The translations under genes were made by a program, and so were the position numbers. This document shows positions 38,649 through 47,699 of a stretch of 64,000 nt of DNA, one piece after another; the stretch's first letter is position 1, and each line of letters begins with the position of its first letter. The notes under the pieces were generated by a model. It ran no database searches, was not told the origin of the DNA, and was given only the letters and a program-made list of their open reading frames with translations. The DNA comes from Sphaerobacter sp. (GTDB lineage Bacteria > Chloroflexota > Chloroflexia > Thermomicrobiales > Thermomicrobiaceae). Where the stretch lies: the NCBI GenBank assembly GCA_029961075.1, contig JASBVL010000004.1, positions 19,448-83,447 of the forward strand, read 5' to 3'.

Positions 38649-40580
38649 TTACATGGCGCTGCCGTCGGCGTCGCCTGCGCCGGCAAGCTCGGCGCGCATC
38701 CGCTGCCAGGCGGCGCGCGCCTCCTCCACGGAACCCTCGTCCTCGATGGTCGAGACGTCGCCGGGGTCCTGATCGGCGATGACGGCGCGGAAGACCCGGC
38801 GCATGATCTTGCCGCTGCGCGTCTTCGGCAGGGTGCTGACGAAGTTGATCTCGCCGATGACGGCCACCGGCCCCAGCTCCTGCCGCACGGTGCCTAGCAG
38901 CTCGCTCTTGAGCAGCGCCGATGGCTCCCAGCCCGGCTTGAGCGCGATGAAGGCGGAGATGACCTCGCCGCGGACCGGATCCGGCCGGCCGGTCACGCCG
39001 GCCTCGGCGACGGCGGGGTGTCGCAGGAAGGCGCTCTCCACCTCGGCGGTGCCGACGCGGTGCCCGGCGACCTTGATGATCTCGTCGGCCCGGCCCGAGA
39101 ACCAGACGTAGCCGTCCTCGTCGATCGCCCCGGAGTCGCCGGTGACGTAGACGCCGGGGATGCGCTGCCAGTACTCCGCGGCGTAGCGCTCCGGGTCGCC
39201 CCAGATGGTCGGCGTGAGCCCCGGGAAGGGCCGCTGGATGACGACGATGCCCTGCTCGTTGGGCGCGCACGGCTGCCCCTCGGGGGTCATCACCGCCACG
39301 GCGTAGCCGGGGAGCGGCACCCCGGCCGAGCCGGGCTTGATCGGCAGCAGGCCCAGCCCATAGGGGTTGCCGACCACCGGCCCGCCGGTCTCGGTCTGCC
39401 ACCAGTGGTCGATCACCGGGATGCGATCCTGGAAGACCTCCTTCTGGAACCACTCCCAGGCCGGCGGGTTCAGCAGCTCCCCGGCGCAGAAGACCCGCGC
39501 CACCGAGGCGAGGTCGTGCGCGCGGGCGGGCTCGGTGCCGTAGCGCATCAGCATGCGGACGGCGGTCGGCGAGGTGAAGATGCCGCTGACGCGGTTCTCT
39601 TCGATGATGCGGTAGAAGGTCTCCGGCCCGGGGTGGTCGAGGGCGCCCTCGAAGGCGATGGTGGTGGCGCCGGCCAGGAGCGGCGCGTAGACGATGTAGC
39701 TGTGGCCGACGATCCAGCCGATATCGGAGGTGGACCACCAGACATCGGTCGGTTGCAGCCCGAAGCACCAGGCGGCCGCGCTGCGGATCCCGACCTGGTA
39801 GGCGCCGTGGCTGTGGACGGCGAGCTTGGGGCTCGCGGTGGTCCCGGAGGTGGCCAGGATGAAGGCCGGCTCGTTCGCCTCCATCGCCACGTGGGCGCCG
39901 TCCCGCCCGACGCCGAGCGCCAGGAACGCGTCCCAGTCGAGGTCGCGTCCCGGCCGCATGGCCCGGGCGTCGGCGGTGCGCCGCAGCACGACCACCCGCT
40001 CGACCAGCCCCTCGAGCTGCGCCAGCGCGGCGTCTACGATCGGCAGGAGCGGGACGGTGCGCCCCTTGCGCCAGGTGGCGTCGGCCGTGAGGAGGACGCG
40101 GGCCCCGGCGAGCCGCAGCCGCTCGGCCAGCGCCCCGCTCCCGAACCCGGCGAAGACGACCAGGTGGATCGCGCCGATGCGCGCGGTCGCGAGCATGGCG
40201 ATGATGGCCTCGGCGCAGGTCGGCATGTAGATGCCCACCCGGTCGCCGCGCTGCACCCCGAGGCCGCGGAGCGCGGCAGCGACCTGCGCGACCGCGTGCT
40301 GGAGCTGCGCGTAGGTGTAGACGCGCCGCTCGCCCCGCTCGTCCTCGGTGATGAGCGCGGCGTGGCCGCCCCAGCCCCGCGCGACGTGGTAGTCGAGCGC
40401 GTTGAAGCTCAGGTTGGTCTGGGCACCGGAGAACCAGCGGAACCCCGGCGGGTCCCAGGTGAACACCTGGTCCCAGGGGCGGAACCAGTGCACCTGCGCG
40501 GCCGCGCGCGCCCAGAACCCCTCGGCGTCGTCGGCCGCCTCGTGCTGCCAGCGGCGGATGATCGGGTTGACGGCTTCCAT
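38649..40580 (-). CDS. acsA: Acetyl-CoA synthetase (AMP-forming acyl-CoA synthetase)
   Basis: This enzyme activates acetate or a similar short acid to acyl-CoA via an acyl-adenylate. The 643-residue protein has the P-loop-like TSGTTASPKLAVHSHG, the WWQTETGG adenylate motif, the GDSGAIDEDGYVWFSGRADEIIKVAGHRVG hinge region and the C-terminal KTRSGKIMRR. The last motif contains the catalytic Lys regulated by acetylation in Acs. ATG at 40580 follows GGGAGGTG at eight bases. With the propionyl-CoA pathway in the same window, propionate is also plausible. It precedes the beta-synthase gene by 79 bases on the same strand. Confidence 0.92.
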   Translation of the reverse strand: MEAVNPIIRRWQHEAADDAEGFWARAAAQVHWFRPWDQVFTWDPPGFRWFSGAQTNLSFNALDYHVARGWGGHAALITEDERGERRVYTYAQLQHAVAQVAAALRGLGVQRGDRVGIYMPTCAEAIIAMLATARIGAIHLVVFAGFGSGALAERLRLAGARVLLTADATWRKGRTVPLLPIVDAALAQLEGLVERVVVLRRTADARAMRPGRDLDWDAFLALGVGRDGAHVAMEANEPAFILATSGTTASPKLAVHSHGAYQVGIRSAAAWCFGLQPTDVWWSTSDIGWIVGHSYIVYAPLLAGATTIAFEGALDHPGPETFYRIIEENRVSGIFTSPTAVRMLMRYGTEPARAHDLASVARVFCAGELLNPPAWEWFQKEVFQDRIPVIDHWWQTETGGPVVGNPYGLGLLPIKPGSAGVPLPGYAVAVMTPEGQPCAPNEQGIVVIQRPFPGLTPTIWGDPERYAAEYWQRIPGVYVTGDSGAIDEDGYVWFSGRADEIIKVAGHRVGTAEVESAFLRHPAVAEAGVTGRPDPVRGEVISAFIALKPGWEPSALLKSELLGTVRQELGPVAVIGEINFVSTLPKTRSGKIMRRVFRAVIADQDPGDVSTIEDEGSVEEARAAWQRMRAELAGAGDADGSAM

Positions 40581-41107
40581 GGACGGCACCTCCCGCGGCA
40601 GTATCCCCGGCGACGGCGGTCCCCCGAGCCGCGGTCGCGGCCACCGGCCGAGCACAGGCAAACGACGGCCGGGGAACTCGTACCAGGCACGTTCGGGTCA
40701 GCGACAGCCCCATTATCGCACAGGCTGGTGCCGGGGGGCGCGGCCGGCCCCCGGGAGCGCCGGCTCCGTGGGGCGCCGGCCTCCCGGCCAGCCCCCGTCC
40801 GGCGCGGCGCAGACAGCCGGCCAAGTCGTCAAACGCTCTGAGTCCCGGGCGGCCTCCCCCGGTAGGGGCGGGCCTTGTGCCCGCCCGCCCGTTTCCCGCC
40901 CGGGGACGTCGCACGGTCACCGACGGCCCACCGGGCGGCCAGGGGGCTCTCCGCGCCGCCGGCCGCGCAGCGGTGCCGGATCGGGGCGGAGCGTACGCCG
41001 GGCTCGCATCCACCGCGGGCGACTCCGTGCGGCACCAGGCCCACCCCTACCAGAACGACGCACCGGACGGCTCGGTGCGGCGCCCGCCGTCACTCGGGCA
41101 CGTTCGT
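40581..41107. repeat. Intergenic region with dispersed repeat units
   Basis: There is no gene. A weak GATAAT -10-like box for acsA lies near 40713 on the minus strand. A GGAGCCGG/GCCGGCCTCCC-type unit is near 40750-40795. A GGTAGGGGCGGGCCTTGTGCCCGCCC-type copy is at 40861-40886 and an inverted, shorter relative at about 41032-41051. Otherwise I see nothing. Confidence 0.6.
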
Positions 41108-41227
41108 GTCATCCTGAGCGAAGGGCCGCGCAGCGGCCCGGAGTCGAAGGATCCTCCCTGGGGCGACGGCGTATCGTGGAGATCCTTCGACTTCGCCTGC
41201 CTGTCGGCAGGCTCCGCTCAGGATGAC
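41108..41227. repeat. 120-bp palindromic element of the GTCATCCTGAGCG type
   Basis: GTCATCCTGAGCG at 41108-41120 is exactly complementary to 41215-41227, and an 11-base inner pair joins 41143-41153 to 41181-41191. Each half carries its own hairpin: GGGCCGC/GCGGCCC at 41123-41139 and GCCTGCC/GGCAGGC at 41195-41212. The whole folds as a cruciform. The GTCATCCTGAGCG...GAAGGATC pattern is a widely seen intergenic repeat in several bacterial phyla. It lies just downstream of the histidine kinase stop codon and may serve as a 3' end structure. Confidence 0.82.
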
Positions 41228-41264
41228 CTGAGTGGCCGGGGCGGGCGGAGGGCCGCAGTGGCGG

Positions 41265-42728
41265 CTAGCGGAGCGGCACGGGCACGGGGGCGACGGCCGG
41301 ACGGCGCCCGTCGGTTCGGTCGTCGGGCGCGGGCGCCAGCGGGACCGTGACCCGCACCAGGGTGCCGCCGCCCTCGGCGTCCTCGATCTGGATCGCGCCG
41401 GCGTGGCAGTCGACGATCCAGCGCGCGATGGCCAGCCCGAGGCCGGCGCCGGCCGCGCCATGCGTGCGGGCCGCGTCACCGCGGTAGAAGCGATCGAAGA
41501 TGCGCTGCCGCTGCGCGGGTGGGATGCCCGGGCCCGTGTCCCGCACCACGATCTCGGCGATGCCGTCGCGGCGGTGGACCTGCAACTCGACCTCGCCGCC
41601 CTGCGGCGTGTAGGTGAAGGCGTTGTCGAGCAGGATGAGGAGCAACTGCTTGAGCTGGTCGGCGTTGCCGATGACGTCGATCTCGCCGTCGCTGCGGACG
41701 CGGAAGTCGTGCTGGCGGGCGAGCGGGGTGACCAGGCGGGCGGCGTCGGCGGCGACCTGATCCAGGTGGATGACCTCCAGCTCGGGCCGCCAGCCGACAT
41801 CGGCGCGCGCCAGGGTGAGGAGGTTCTGCACCAGGCGCCCCATCCGCTCGGCCTCGTCGCGGATGTCCGCCAGCCCCTCTTGCAGGTCCGCCGGGTCCCA
41901 GCGCCCGGCGTCAATCTGCCGCAGCAGGATCTCGGCGTTGCCGCGCAGCGCGGTGAGGGGCGTCCGCAGCTCGTGGGAGGCGTCGGCGACGAAGCGACGC
42001 TCGGCGGCGAAGGCCTCCTCCAGGCGGCTCAGCATCTCGTTGAAGGTCTCGACGAGCTGGCGCACCTCGTCGCGCGCGGCCGGCAGCTCGATCCGCCGGC
42101 TCAGGTCGCCCTCGTGGCCGATGTCGCGCGCCGTCGTGGTAATCTGCGAGAGCGGGCGCAGCGAGCGGCCGGCGAGGACGTAGGCCCCCACGGCGGTGGC
42201 GACCAGGCCCAGGCCGCCGCCCGCGGCCATGAGCAGCCGCAGCTTCCGCAGGGTCTGCAGCATGGGGTTGAGCGGCTCGGCGACCTGGAGGGTGACGACC
42301 GGCTCCTGGGTCGGATAGGCCACCAGGAGGACGCTGAGCACGCGCATCGGCACGCCGCGGAACATCACGGTGAAGTAGACCGGCCGCCCGGCGAGGTTTT
42401 CGCGGAGCACGTCCTCCGGCAGCGCGATGTAGTCCGCCATCCGGGGCGAGTTGCGGTAGAACTGCCCGTTGGGCTGGGTCAACTGGGCGTAGAGGCCGGG
42501 GAAGGTGACCGGATCGAGGTCGGGCGGCGGGAAGAGGATGTTGTCGAGGGTGACGCGGGACTGGGACTGGACCTGGCGGGCGGCCCGCGCCCACGCCTCG
42601 GCCAGGCGGCCGTTGACCTCCTGATTGAGCGAGCGCTGGAGGGTGATGTAGACCCCGGTGCCGATCAGGCCCAGGACCACGGCCATCAGCACGGTCGTCA
42701 GGAGCGCTACCCGAAAGCGGATCGACAT
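41265..42728 (-). CDS. Sensor histidine kinase
   Basis: The 487-residue protein is an orthodox two-component sensor. It has a membrane helix at about 8-28, an extracytoplasmic domain of about 130 residues, a second helix (about 163-188), HAMP, a dimerisation/phosphoacceptor domain with ASHELRTPL (His near residue 249), and an HATPase domain with LLDNAFTYTP, DTGPGIP and GLGLAIAR. The sensory domain is not a recognised type, and its ligand is unknown. ATG at 42728 follows GGGAG. The cognate response regulator lies immediately upstream (54-base gap). Confidence 0.95.
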   Translation of the reverse strand: MSIRFRVALLTTVLMAVVLGLIGTGVYITLQRSLNQEVNGRLAEAWARAARQVQSQSRVTLDNILFPPPDLDPVTFPGLYAQLTQPNGQFYRNSPRMADYIALPEDVLRENLAGRPVYFTVMFRGVPMRVLSVLLVAYPTQEPVVTLQVAEPLNPMLQTLRKLRLLMAAGGGLGLVATAVGAYVLAGRSLRPLSQITTTARDIGHEGDLSRRIELPAARDEVRQLVETFNEMLSRLEEAFAAERRFVADASHELRTPLTALRGNAEILLRQIDAGRWDPADLQEGLADIRDEAERMGRLVQNLLTLARADVGWRPELEVIHLDQVAADAARLVTPLARQHDFRVRSDGEIDVIGNADQLKQLLLILLDNAFTYTPQGGEVELQVHRRDGIAEIVVRDTGPGIPPAQRQRIFDRFYRGDAARTHGAAGAGLGLAIARWIVDCHAGAIQIEDAEGGGTLVRVTVPLAPAPDDRTDGRRPAVAPVPVPLR

Positions 42729-42782
42729 CGCTGGCTCCCTCTCGCGGGCCCGGGGCGGGGCGCGCGGGCGAGGCCGGTGCCG

Positions 42783-43493
42783 TCACGAGGACGGCAGGCG
42801 GAGGGCATACCCGGCGCCGCGGACGGTCTGGAGCAGGCGCGGCTCGCCGCCGGCCTCGAGGTGGCGCCGCAGGTTGCTGATGTAGACCTCGAGCACGTTG
42901 GACTCGCCCGGGAAGTCGTACCCCCAGATCCGCTCCATGATGACGTCGCGGGTCAGCACCTGGTTGGGGTGCCGCATGAACAGGAGGAGCAGCTCGTACT
43001 CTCGGGTCGTCAGCTCGATCCGGCGCTCGCCCCGGTAGGCGAAGCGCGAGGTCGTGTCGAGCGTCAGGTCGGCGAAGCGATAGACCCCATCCGCGCCCGG
43101 CTCCTCCGAGCGGCGCCGCTCGTGGCGCCGCAGGAGGGCCCGGACCCGCGCCAGCAGCTCCTCGAACGCGAACGGCTTGACCAGGTAGTCGTCGGCACCG
43201 GCGTCGAGCCCGGCCACCCGGTCGGCGACCTCGTCCCGGGCGGTCAGCATCAGGATCGGCATGTCGTCGCCGGCGGCGCGGAGGCGGCGGCAGACCTCGA
43301 GGCCGTCGATCTCGCCCGGCAGCATGATGTCGAGGATGACCAGGTCGGGCGGGTCATCGCGCGCGGCCTCCAGCGCACGGCTGCCGCGGTCGGCCACGGT
43401 GACGCGATAGCCCTCGTAGACCAGGCCGCGGCGCAGGAACGAGGCGATGGCCCGCTCGTCCTCGACGACCAGGATGTGGTGGGCATCTCCCAT
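42783..43493 (-). CDS. OmpR/PhoB-family response regulator
   Basis: The 236-residue protein has a receiver domain with acidic pocket ED (residues 11-12), phosphoacceptor Asp55 in VILDIMLPG and conserved Lys in [10 protein letters not shown] winged-helix DNA-binding domain follows, with [33 protein letters not shown] and [23 protein letters not shown]. It is transcribed before the histidine kinase. The C-terminal features place it with the MprA/PhoB type. Its regulon is not evident. Confidence 0.96.
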   Translation of the reverse strand: MGDAHHILVVEDERAIASFLRRGLVYEGYRVTVADRGSRALEAARDDPPDLVILDIMLPGEIDGLEVCRRLRAAGDDMPILMLTARDEVADRVAGLDAGADDYLVKPFAFEELLARVRALLRRHERRRSEEPGADGVYRFADLTLDTTSRFAYRGERRIELTTREYELLLLFMRHPNQVLTRDVIMERIWGYDFPGESNVLEVYISNLRRHLEAGGEPRLLQTVRGAGYALRLPSS

Positions 43494-43517
43494 CGCGCCC
43501 CGGCTCCCTCGGCGCCG

Positions 43518-44795
43518 TCACAGGCGCAGCAGCGCCTGGAAGCGGTCGCCGGTGTCGTACGGTCCGACGATGGCGAGGTTGAGCCGCTCCGGCCGGAACA
43601 GCTCGTTGGAGAGGGCCTGGAGCTCCTCGCTGGTCACGGCGTCGATGCGCTCCATCACCTGCTCGGGGGTGAGGATCTCCCCGAAGACCAGCTCCTGGCT
43701 ACCGATCCAGCCGGCGACGGCGCGGCTGTCCTCCAGCCCCATCACCAACCGACCCCGGCGCAGCTCCTTGGTGCGCTCCAGCTCGTCGGCCGGCACCGGG
43801 CTCTCGCGCAGCTTGGCGAACTCGCGCAGGACGGCCTCGATCGCCTGCTCGGCCCGGCCCGGGTCGGTGCCGGCGTAGACGACGCCCTGGCCGACATCGG
43901 CGTACTCGCGGAAGTAGCCGTAGACCTCGTAGACCAGCCCCAACCGCTCCCGGAGCTCCTGGAAGAGGCGGGAGCTCATCCCGGAGCTGAGGACCGCCTC
44001 GAGGGTGTCCTGGGCGTAGCGGCGCTCGTCGGTGTAGGGCAGGGCGGGGACGGCCAGGCACAGGTGCGCCTGCTCGGTAGGCCGGGCCACCAGCCGCACC
44101 CGCGGCGCCGTCTGCCGCACCGCGGCCGGGACGAAGGTGTCGCCCTCGCTCGGCGGTAGATCGCCGAAGTACTGCTCGGCCAGCGCGACCACCTGCTCGT
44201 GGTGGATATCCCCGGCCGCGGCGACCACGAGCCGGTCGGCGCGGTACTGGCTGCGCAGGTAGGCGATGAGGTCATCCCGGGTGATGGCGGCCACCGTCTC
44301 CTGCGTCCCGATCACCGGGCGCCCGACCGGCTGCCCGTCCCAGACCAGCTCATCGATGACGTCGTGGATGAGGTCGTCGGGCGTGTCGTGGATGCCCCGG
44401 ATCTCCTCGAAGATGACGTAGCGCTCCTTCTCCAGCTCCTCGGGGAGGAAGAGCGAGTGGCGGAGCATGTCGGCCAGCACGTCGAAGGCGCGGGCCAGGT
44501 GGGCGCTGGGCACCTTGACCCAGTACTGGGTGCTCTCGCGGTTGGTCGCGGCGTTGAGGATGCCGCCGACGCCCTCGATCTCCTGGGTCAGCAGCACCGG
44601 GTCCGGGCGCCGCTCGGTCCCCTTGAAGACCATGTGCTCGAGGAAGTGAGAGATCCCCGCCCGGGCGTCGGGCTCGTAGCGCGAGCCGACGCGGAAGTAG
44701 AGGATCAGGCTGGCGGAGCGCACGTGGCCCATCCGGCTGGTGACGACCCGCACGCCGTTCGGTAGGAGCGTCTTCTGGTACAAGGTCCCCCTCAT
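43518..44795 (-). CDS. M16-family zinc peptidase (insulinase-like)
   Basis: The 425-residue protein has the inverted zinc motif HFLEH at residues 50-54, with a downstream Glu ligand in FEEIRG. An inactive-type C-terminal half carries the RLGLVYEVYGYFREYADVG region, as in processing-peptidase-like bacterial M16 proteins. ATG at 44795 is weakly supported. TTG at 44783, preceded by GAGGGGG and starting at the family-typical LYQKTLLPNG, may be the real start. It lies just upstream of the response regulator and 34 bases after cinA, so the four genes may share transcripts. The substrate is unknown. Confidence 0.9.
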   Translation of the reverse strand: MRGTLYQKTLLPNGVRVVTSRMGHVRSASLILYFRVGSRYEPDARAGISHFLEHMVFKGTERRPDPVLLTQEIEGVGGILNAATNRESTQYWVKVPSAHLARAFDVLADMLRHSLFLPEELEKERYVIFEEIRGIHDTPDDLIHDVIDELVWDGQPVGRPVIGTQETVAAITRDDLIAYLRSQYRADRLVVAAAGDIHHEQVVALAEQYFGDLPPSEGDTFVPAAVRQTAPRVRLVARPTEQAHLCLAVPALPYTDERRYAQDTLEAVLSSGMSSRLFQELRERLGLVYEVYGYFREYADVGQGVVYAGTDPGRAEQAIEAVLREFAKLRESPVPADELERTKELRRGRLVMGLEDSRAVAGWIGSQELVFGEILTPEQVMERIDAVTSEELQALSNELFRPERLNLAIVGPYDTGDRFQALLRL

Positions 44796-44829
44796 TCCGA
44801 GGCTGCACTGCCCACGTGGGCCGCGACGG

Positions 44830-45339
44830 CTAGGGCGAGGTGGCCGGAGCGGCGCCTGGCAGCTCGCGACACAACCGGACCGCGAGGCGGAGGGCCATCT
44901 CCGCCGCGAGCGTGATGTTGTGGATCCGATCGCCCTCGCCGCGGTATTCCTCGCAGACCTCGGCCGCGGGCGTGACGCAGGCGACGTAGATGAGGCCCAC
45001 CGGCTTCTGCGGCGTCGCCCCGCCGGGGCCGGCGATGCCGGTGGTCGCGAGCCCGACGTCGGCGCCGGTGCGCGCCCGGACGCCGCGGGCCATGGCCAGC
45101 GCGCACTCCCGGCTGACGGCCCCGTGGCGCTCGAGCACCTCGCGCGGCACGGCGAGGAGCGCCTCCTTCAGGGCGTTGCTGTAGGCCACGATCCCGCCGA
45201 GGAAGTAGGCCGAGCTCCCCGCCACGGTCGTGATGCGATGGGCAACCAGGCCGCCGGTGCAGGACTCGGCGGTGGCGATCGTCAACCCTCGCGCCGGCAG
45301 GAGCTCCGCGAGCTCTACCTCGGGCGGGCGCTCGGTCAT
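44830..45339 (-). CDS. CinA C-terminal-type nicotinamide-nucleotide amidase
   Basis: This 169-residue standalone PncC/CinA C-terminal domain protein deamidates nicotinamide mononucleotide in pyridine nucleotide salvage. It has the AESCTGGLVAHRIT motif with the family Ser, VAYSNALKEALLAVP, ATTGIAGPGGATPQKPVG and GEGDRIHNITLAAE. The N-terminal CinA (MoaB-like) domain is absent, as in E. coli PncC. The start is ATG at 45339 with GGAAGG at seven bases; the frame continues upstream to 45381. An extended -10 lies 45 bases upstream. Confidence 0.92.
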   Translation of the reverse strand: MTERPPEVELAELLPARGLTIATAESCTGGLVAHRITTVAGSSAYFLGGIVAYSNALKEALLAVPREVLERHGAVSRECALAMARGVRARTGADVGLATTGIAGPGGATPQKPVGLIYVACVTPAAEVCEEYRGEGDRIHNITLAAEMALRLAVRLCRELPGAAPATSP

Positions 45340-45383
45340 GGGGTCCACCTTCCCTAAGTCGCGGGACCCGTTCACTCCCACAG

Positions 45384-45392
45384 AGTATAGCA
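45384..45392 (-). promoter_or_regulatory. Extended -10 promoter (TGCTATACT) for cinA
   Basis: On the minus strand TGCTATACT occupies 45392-45384. It is the same 9-mer found upstream of ftsA at 3635-3627. No -35 is visible, consistent with an extended -10 promoter. The leader to the cinA ATG would be about 38 bases. Confidence 0.5.
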
Positions 45393-45967
45393 GGCGGGCA
45401 GGTGGGGCGGCCGGGGCGGGGCCCGGAGCGCGTGGAGCGCCGGCATCGAGCGGAGCATCGCCGGACGCCGTCTGTCCCGTGCGGCGGTACGGTCAGTGAT
45501 CGGGGCCCGGGGCTTTCAGCCCCGGGCTGACAACGCAAAGCCAGCTGAAGCGGGCTGGGAACAGGGCGGCAGGAATGGGCAATGTATTCTCGTCAAACGT
45601 TCATAAGCCGCCGGGCTACCATGGCAAAGCCCACTGAAGGGGCTGGGACGCGCGCGAGCGGTTTGCCGAGACGCAGCACTGCTGCAGCAAAACACCCAGC
45701 CCCTTCAGTGGGCTTTTTCGAATCAGCCCGGGGCTTTCAGCCCCCGGGCACCCATCACCGGCCGTGCCGACTCGCGGGACGGCCGGGCGCCGGCGCGGCC
45801 CCGTGCGGCGCCGGCGCTCCACGCGCCCCGGGCCCCGGCGCCGACCGCGCCGGCCGTGGCGGCGCCTGGCCGCTTGCTGCCCGCGGGAGGCTCCGTTCGG
45901 CACAAGGCCCTCCCCTCCCGAGTGCGGCGCCGGGCGGCAAGCGGCCCGCCGCGGCCGAAGAGGGCGG
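45393..45967. repeat. Mosaic repeat cluster with a 22-bp perfect inverted repeat
   Basis: This gene-free stretch contains a perfect 22-bp inverted repeat (45627-45648 with 45696-45717, AAAGCCCACTGAAGG type, 47-base spacer). It is flanked by two copies of CCCGGGGCTTTCAGCCCC(C)GGG, itself a hairpin (near 45506 and 45727). CGTGGAGCGCCGGC-type units lie at about 45431 and, inverted, near 45808. A CACAAGGCCCTCCC unit is near 45901. The arrangement looks like a dispersed non-autonomous element with added units. No promoter for the M55 gene is needed here, as that gene reads in from the right. Confidence 0.75.
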
Positions 45968-46816
45968 TCAGCCCAGCCAGCCGGCGGGCTCGTAGAGCGC
46001 GTTGCGGATCGCGGCCCACAGGGTCTGGTACTGCTGCCAGGGGTCGTCGCCCAGGATGCGGAGCGTCACCGGCCCGAGTCGCTCGACCCCGGCGATGCGC
46101 GCCGCGCGGTCGCACTGCGGCATGGTGTTGAAGTCCAACTCGAGCCGCAGCGGGCGGTCCGGCGCGTAGAGCCGGGCGTTGCCCAGGTTCCGCAGCGCCC
46201 GCGCGGCGGCCTCCCGGATCTCGGGACGGGTCGCGGCCGGCGGGCGGCAGATCGCGGCGCTGCGGCCCCGCGCCTCCTTCACGGCCACCGTCTCGATGCC
46301 GTCGCCCAAGAAGGCCCGCGCCTCGGCCACGGTCGCGGTGTCGCCCGTGACCAGGATGACCGGGATGCCGAGCGAGCCGAGCACGGCGGCGTTCAGGCCC
46401 GTCTCGCCGTGCGGGCGGCCGTTGATGCGCAGCTCGGCGACCGCGGCACCGGCGATGGTGTGGGGGTGGATGGCGCCGGGCGTGCGGGCCATGGCGTGGT
46501 AGCCGATGAAGACGGCGGCGTCGAAGCGGTCGACGTCGGCGCCCTCGAGCTGGCAGGCGTCGCGCGCCTCTCCGGCCCCGGTCATGAGCCGGGCCGCCGG
46601 GTGGAGCTCCTCGATCAGGATGTTGCGCATCGGGCCGTGGCCGTCGCTGACCAGGATCTCGGTCGCCCCGGCGTCGACCAGGCCCTCGATCGCGGCGTTG
46701 GCGTCGCCGGTCATCAGCCGCCGGCCGCGGTCGTACTCCCGCTCGCTCGCCATCATCATGTCGCCGTGGACCACGCCGGTGATCCCCTCGATGTCGACCG
46801 ACACGTACACCTTCAT
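45968..46816 (-). CDS. M55-family D-aminopeptidase (DppA-like)
   Basis: DppA-type zinc enzymes cleave D-amino-acid peptides such as D-Ala-D-Ala. The 282-residue protein starts MKVYVSVDIEGITGVV, with Asp8 and Glu10 as likely metal ligands. It continues with ILVSDGHGPMRN (His60), FIGYHAMA (His near 107) and the NGRPHGETGLNA segment with a Glu. It has no signal peptide, so it should be cytoplasmic. ATG at 46816 has a strong GGGGAG. It follows the serine hydrolase gene by 76 bases on the same strand, and the pair could serve muropeptide or D-peptide turnover, which is inference. Confidence 0.92.
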   Translation of the reverse strand: MKVYVSVDIEGITGVVHGDMMMASEREYDRGRRLMTGDANAAIEGLVDAGATEILVSDGHGPMRNILIEELHPAARLMTGAGEARDACQLEGADVDRFDAAVFIGYHAMARTPGAIHPHTIAGAAVAELRINGRPHGETGLNAAVLGSLGIPVILVTGDTATVAEARAFLGDGIETVAVKEARGRSAAICRPPAATRPEIREAAARALRNLGNARLYAPDRPLRLELDFNTMPQCDRAARIAGVERLGPVTLRILGDDPWQQYQTLWAAIRNALYEPAGWLG

Positions 46817-46892
46817 CGCCCCATCTCCCCTCTCGTGTGCTGGTCACCGGCGGGCACCCGCGCCCGCCCGGTGCGCCGCGGGCGGCGGCGCG

Positions 46893-47699
46893 CTAGCCGA
46901 GGATGCCGGTCGCCTGCATGGCGGCGCGCGCGATCTCGCCGATGGCCTGCTCGCCCGCGTGCAGGTCGGGCAAGCCCTCGGTGTAGACGCTGACGACGAG
47001 CGTGCCCGCCGGCGTCGTGATGAACCCGACGTCGTTGATCACGCCGGGCAGGCTCCCGGTCTTGGAGCCCCAGCGGATCCCCTCACCCTCCGGGAGGTAG
47101 CGCGCGATCCGGCTCCGGTTCTGCTGCTTCTCCAGCATCGCCAGCATGGCCGCACAGGAGTCCGGCGAGGCGGCGCGGCCGTCGAGCAGGGCGCGCACGG
47201 CCAGGGCGTAGTCGTCCGGCGTGGCCCAGTTCTCGGTCTCACCCGGCTGCGCGGCGCGGCCCTTCATCTTCCGCGTCAGCGTCGAGTCGCGCATGCCGAG
47301 GGAGGCGAACACCGCCGCCACCGCCTCCAGACCCACCCGGTCGATGAGCAGGTTGGTGGCCGTGTTGTCGCTGATCGCGATCATGAGGTAGGCCAGATCG
47401 CCGAGCGTCAGCTCCAGGCCGTCGTGCAGGTGCAGCAGCACGCCGCTGCCCCCCGCCTTGTCCTCGGCGCGCAGCGTGACGCGCTCCGCCAGGGAGCACC
47501 GCCCGGCGTCGATCTCCCGGTAGAGCGCGATCATGATCGGGATCTTGACCGTGCTCGCGGCGCGGAAGCGCCGGTCGCCGTGGTGGCGGAAGGTCTGGCC
47601 GCCGGGGGCGACCACGGTCACCCCGACCGTGCCGCCCGTGCGCTCCGCGGCCGCGATCGCGGCCGCCACACCCGCCCAGTCGATAGCCCCTCCGGACAT
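46893..47699 (-). CDS. Class A beta-lactamase-fold serine hydrolase
   Basis: The 268-residue protein has the active-site triad of the penicilloyl-serine fold: Ser49-x-x-Lys52 in AASTVKIPI, Ser110-Asp-Asn in AISDNTATN, and KTG in WGSKTGSLPG. The class A omega loop (ExxLN) is not present in standard form; a short GETENWATPDD stretch takes its place, as in the beta-lactamase-related PF13354-type group. It has no signal peptide. Activity on D-peptides or esters is as likely as on beta-lactams, so calling it a resistance gene would be unsafe. ATG at 47699 follows GAGGAG. It is probably co-transcribed with the M55 gene. Confidence 0.85.
   Translation of the reverse strand: MSGGAIDWAGVAAAIAAAERTGGTVGVTVVAPGGQTFRHHGDRRFRAASTVKIPIMIALYREIDAGRCSLAERVTLRAEDKAGGSGVLLHLHDGLELTLGDLAYLMIAISDNTATNLLIDRVGLEAVAAVFASLGMRDSTLTRKMKGRAAQPGETENWATPDDYALAVRALLDGRAASPDSCAAMLAMLEKQQNRSRIARYLPEGEGIRWGSKTGSLPGVINDVGFITTPAGTLVVSVYTEGLPDLHAGEQAIGEIARAAMQATGILG

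Noticed and set aside
41108..41227. tRNA or other structured RNA gene because of the cloverleaf-like pairing
   Set aside because: It has no T-arm or anticodon-arm consensus, and the outer motif matches a known class of intergenic repeat.
46893..47699. Classical class A beta-lactamase resistance gene
   Set aside because: The catalytic Ser, SDN and KTG motifs are present but the omega-loop ExxLN and a signal peptide are missing, so a general serine hydrolase call is safer.
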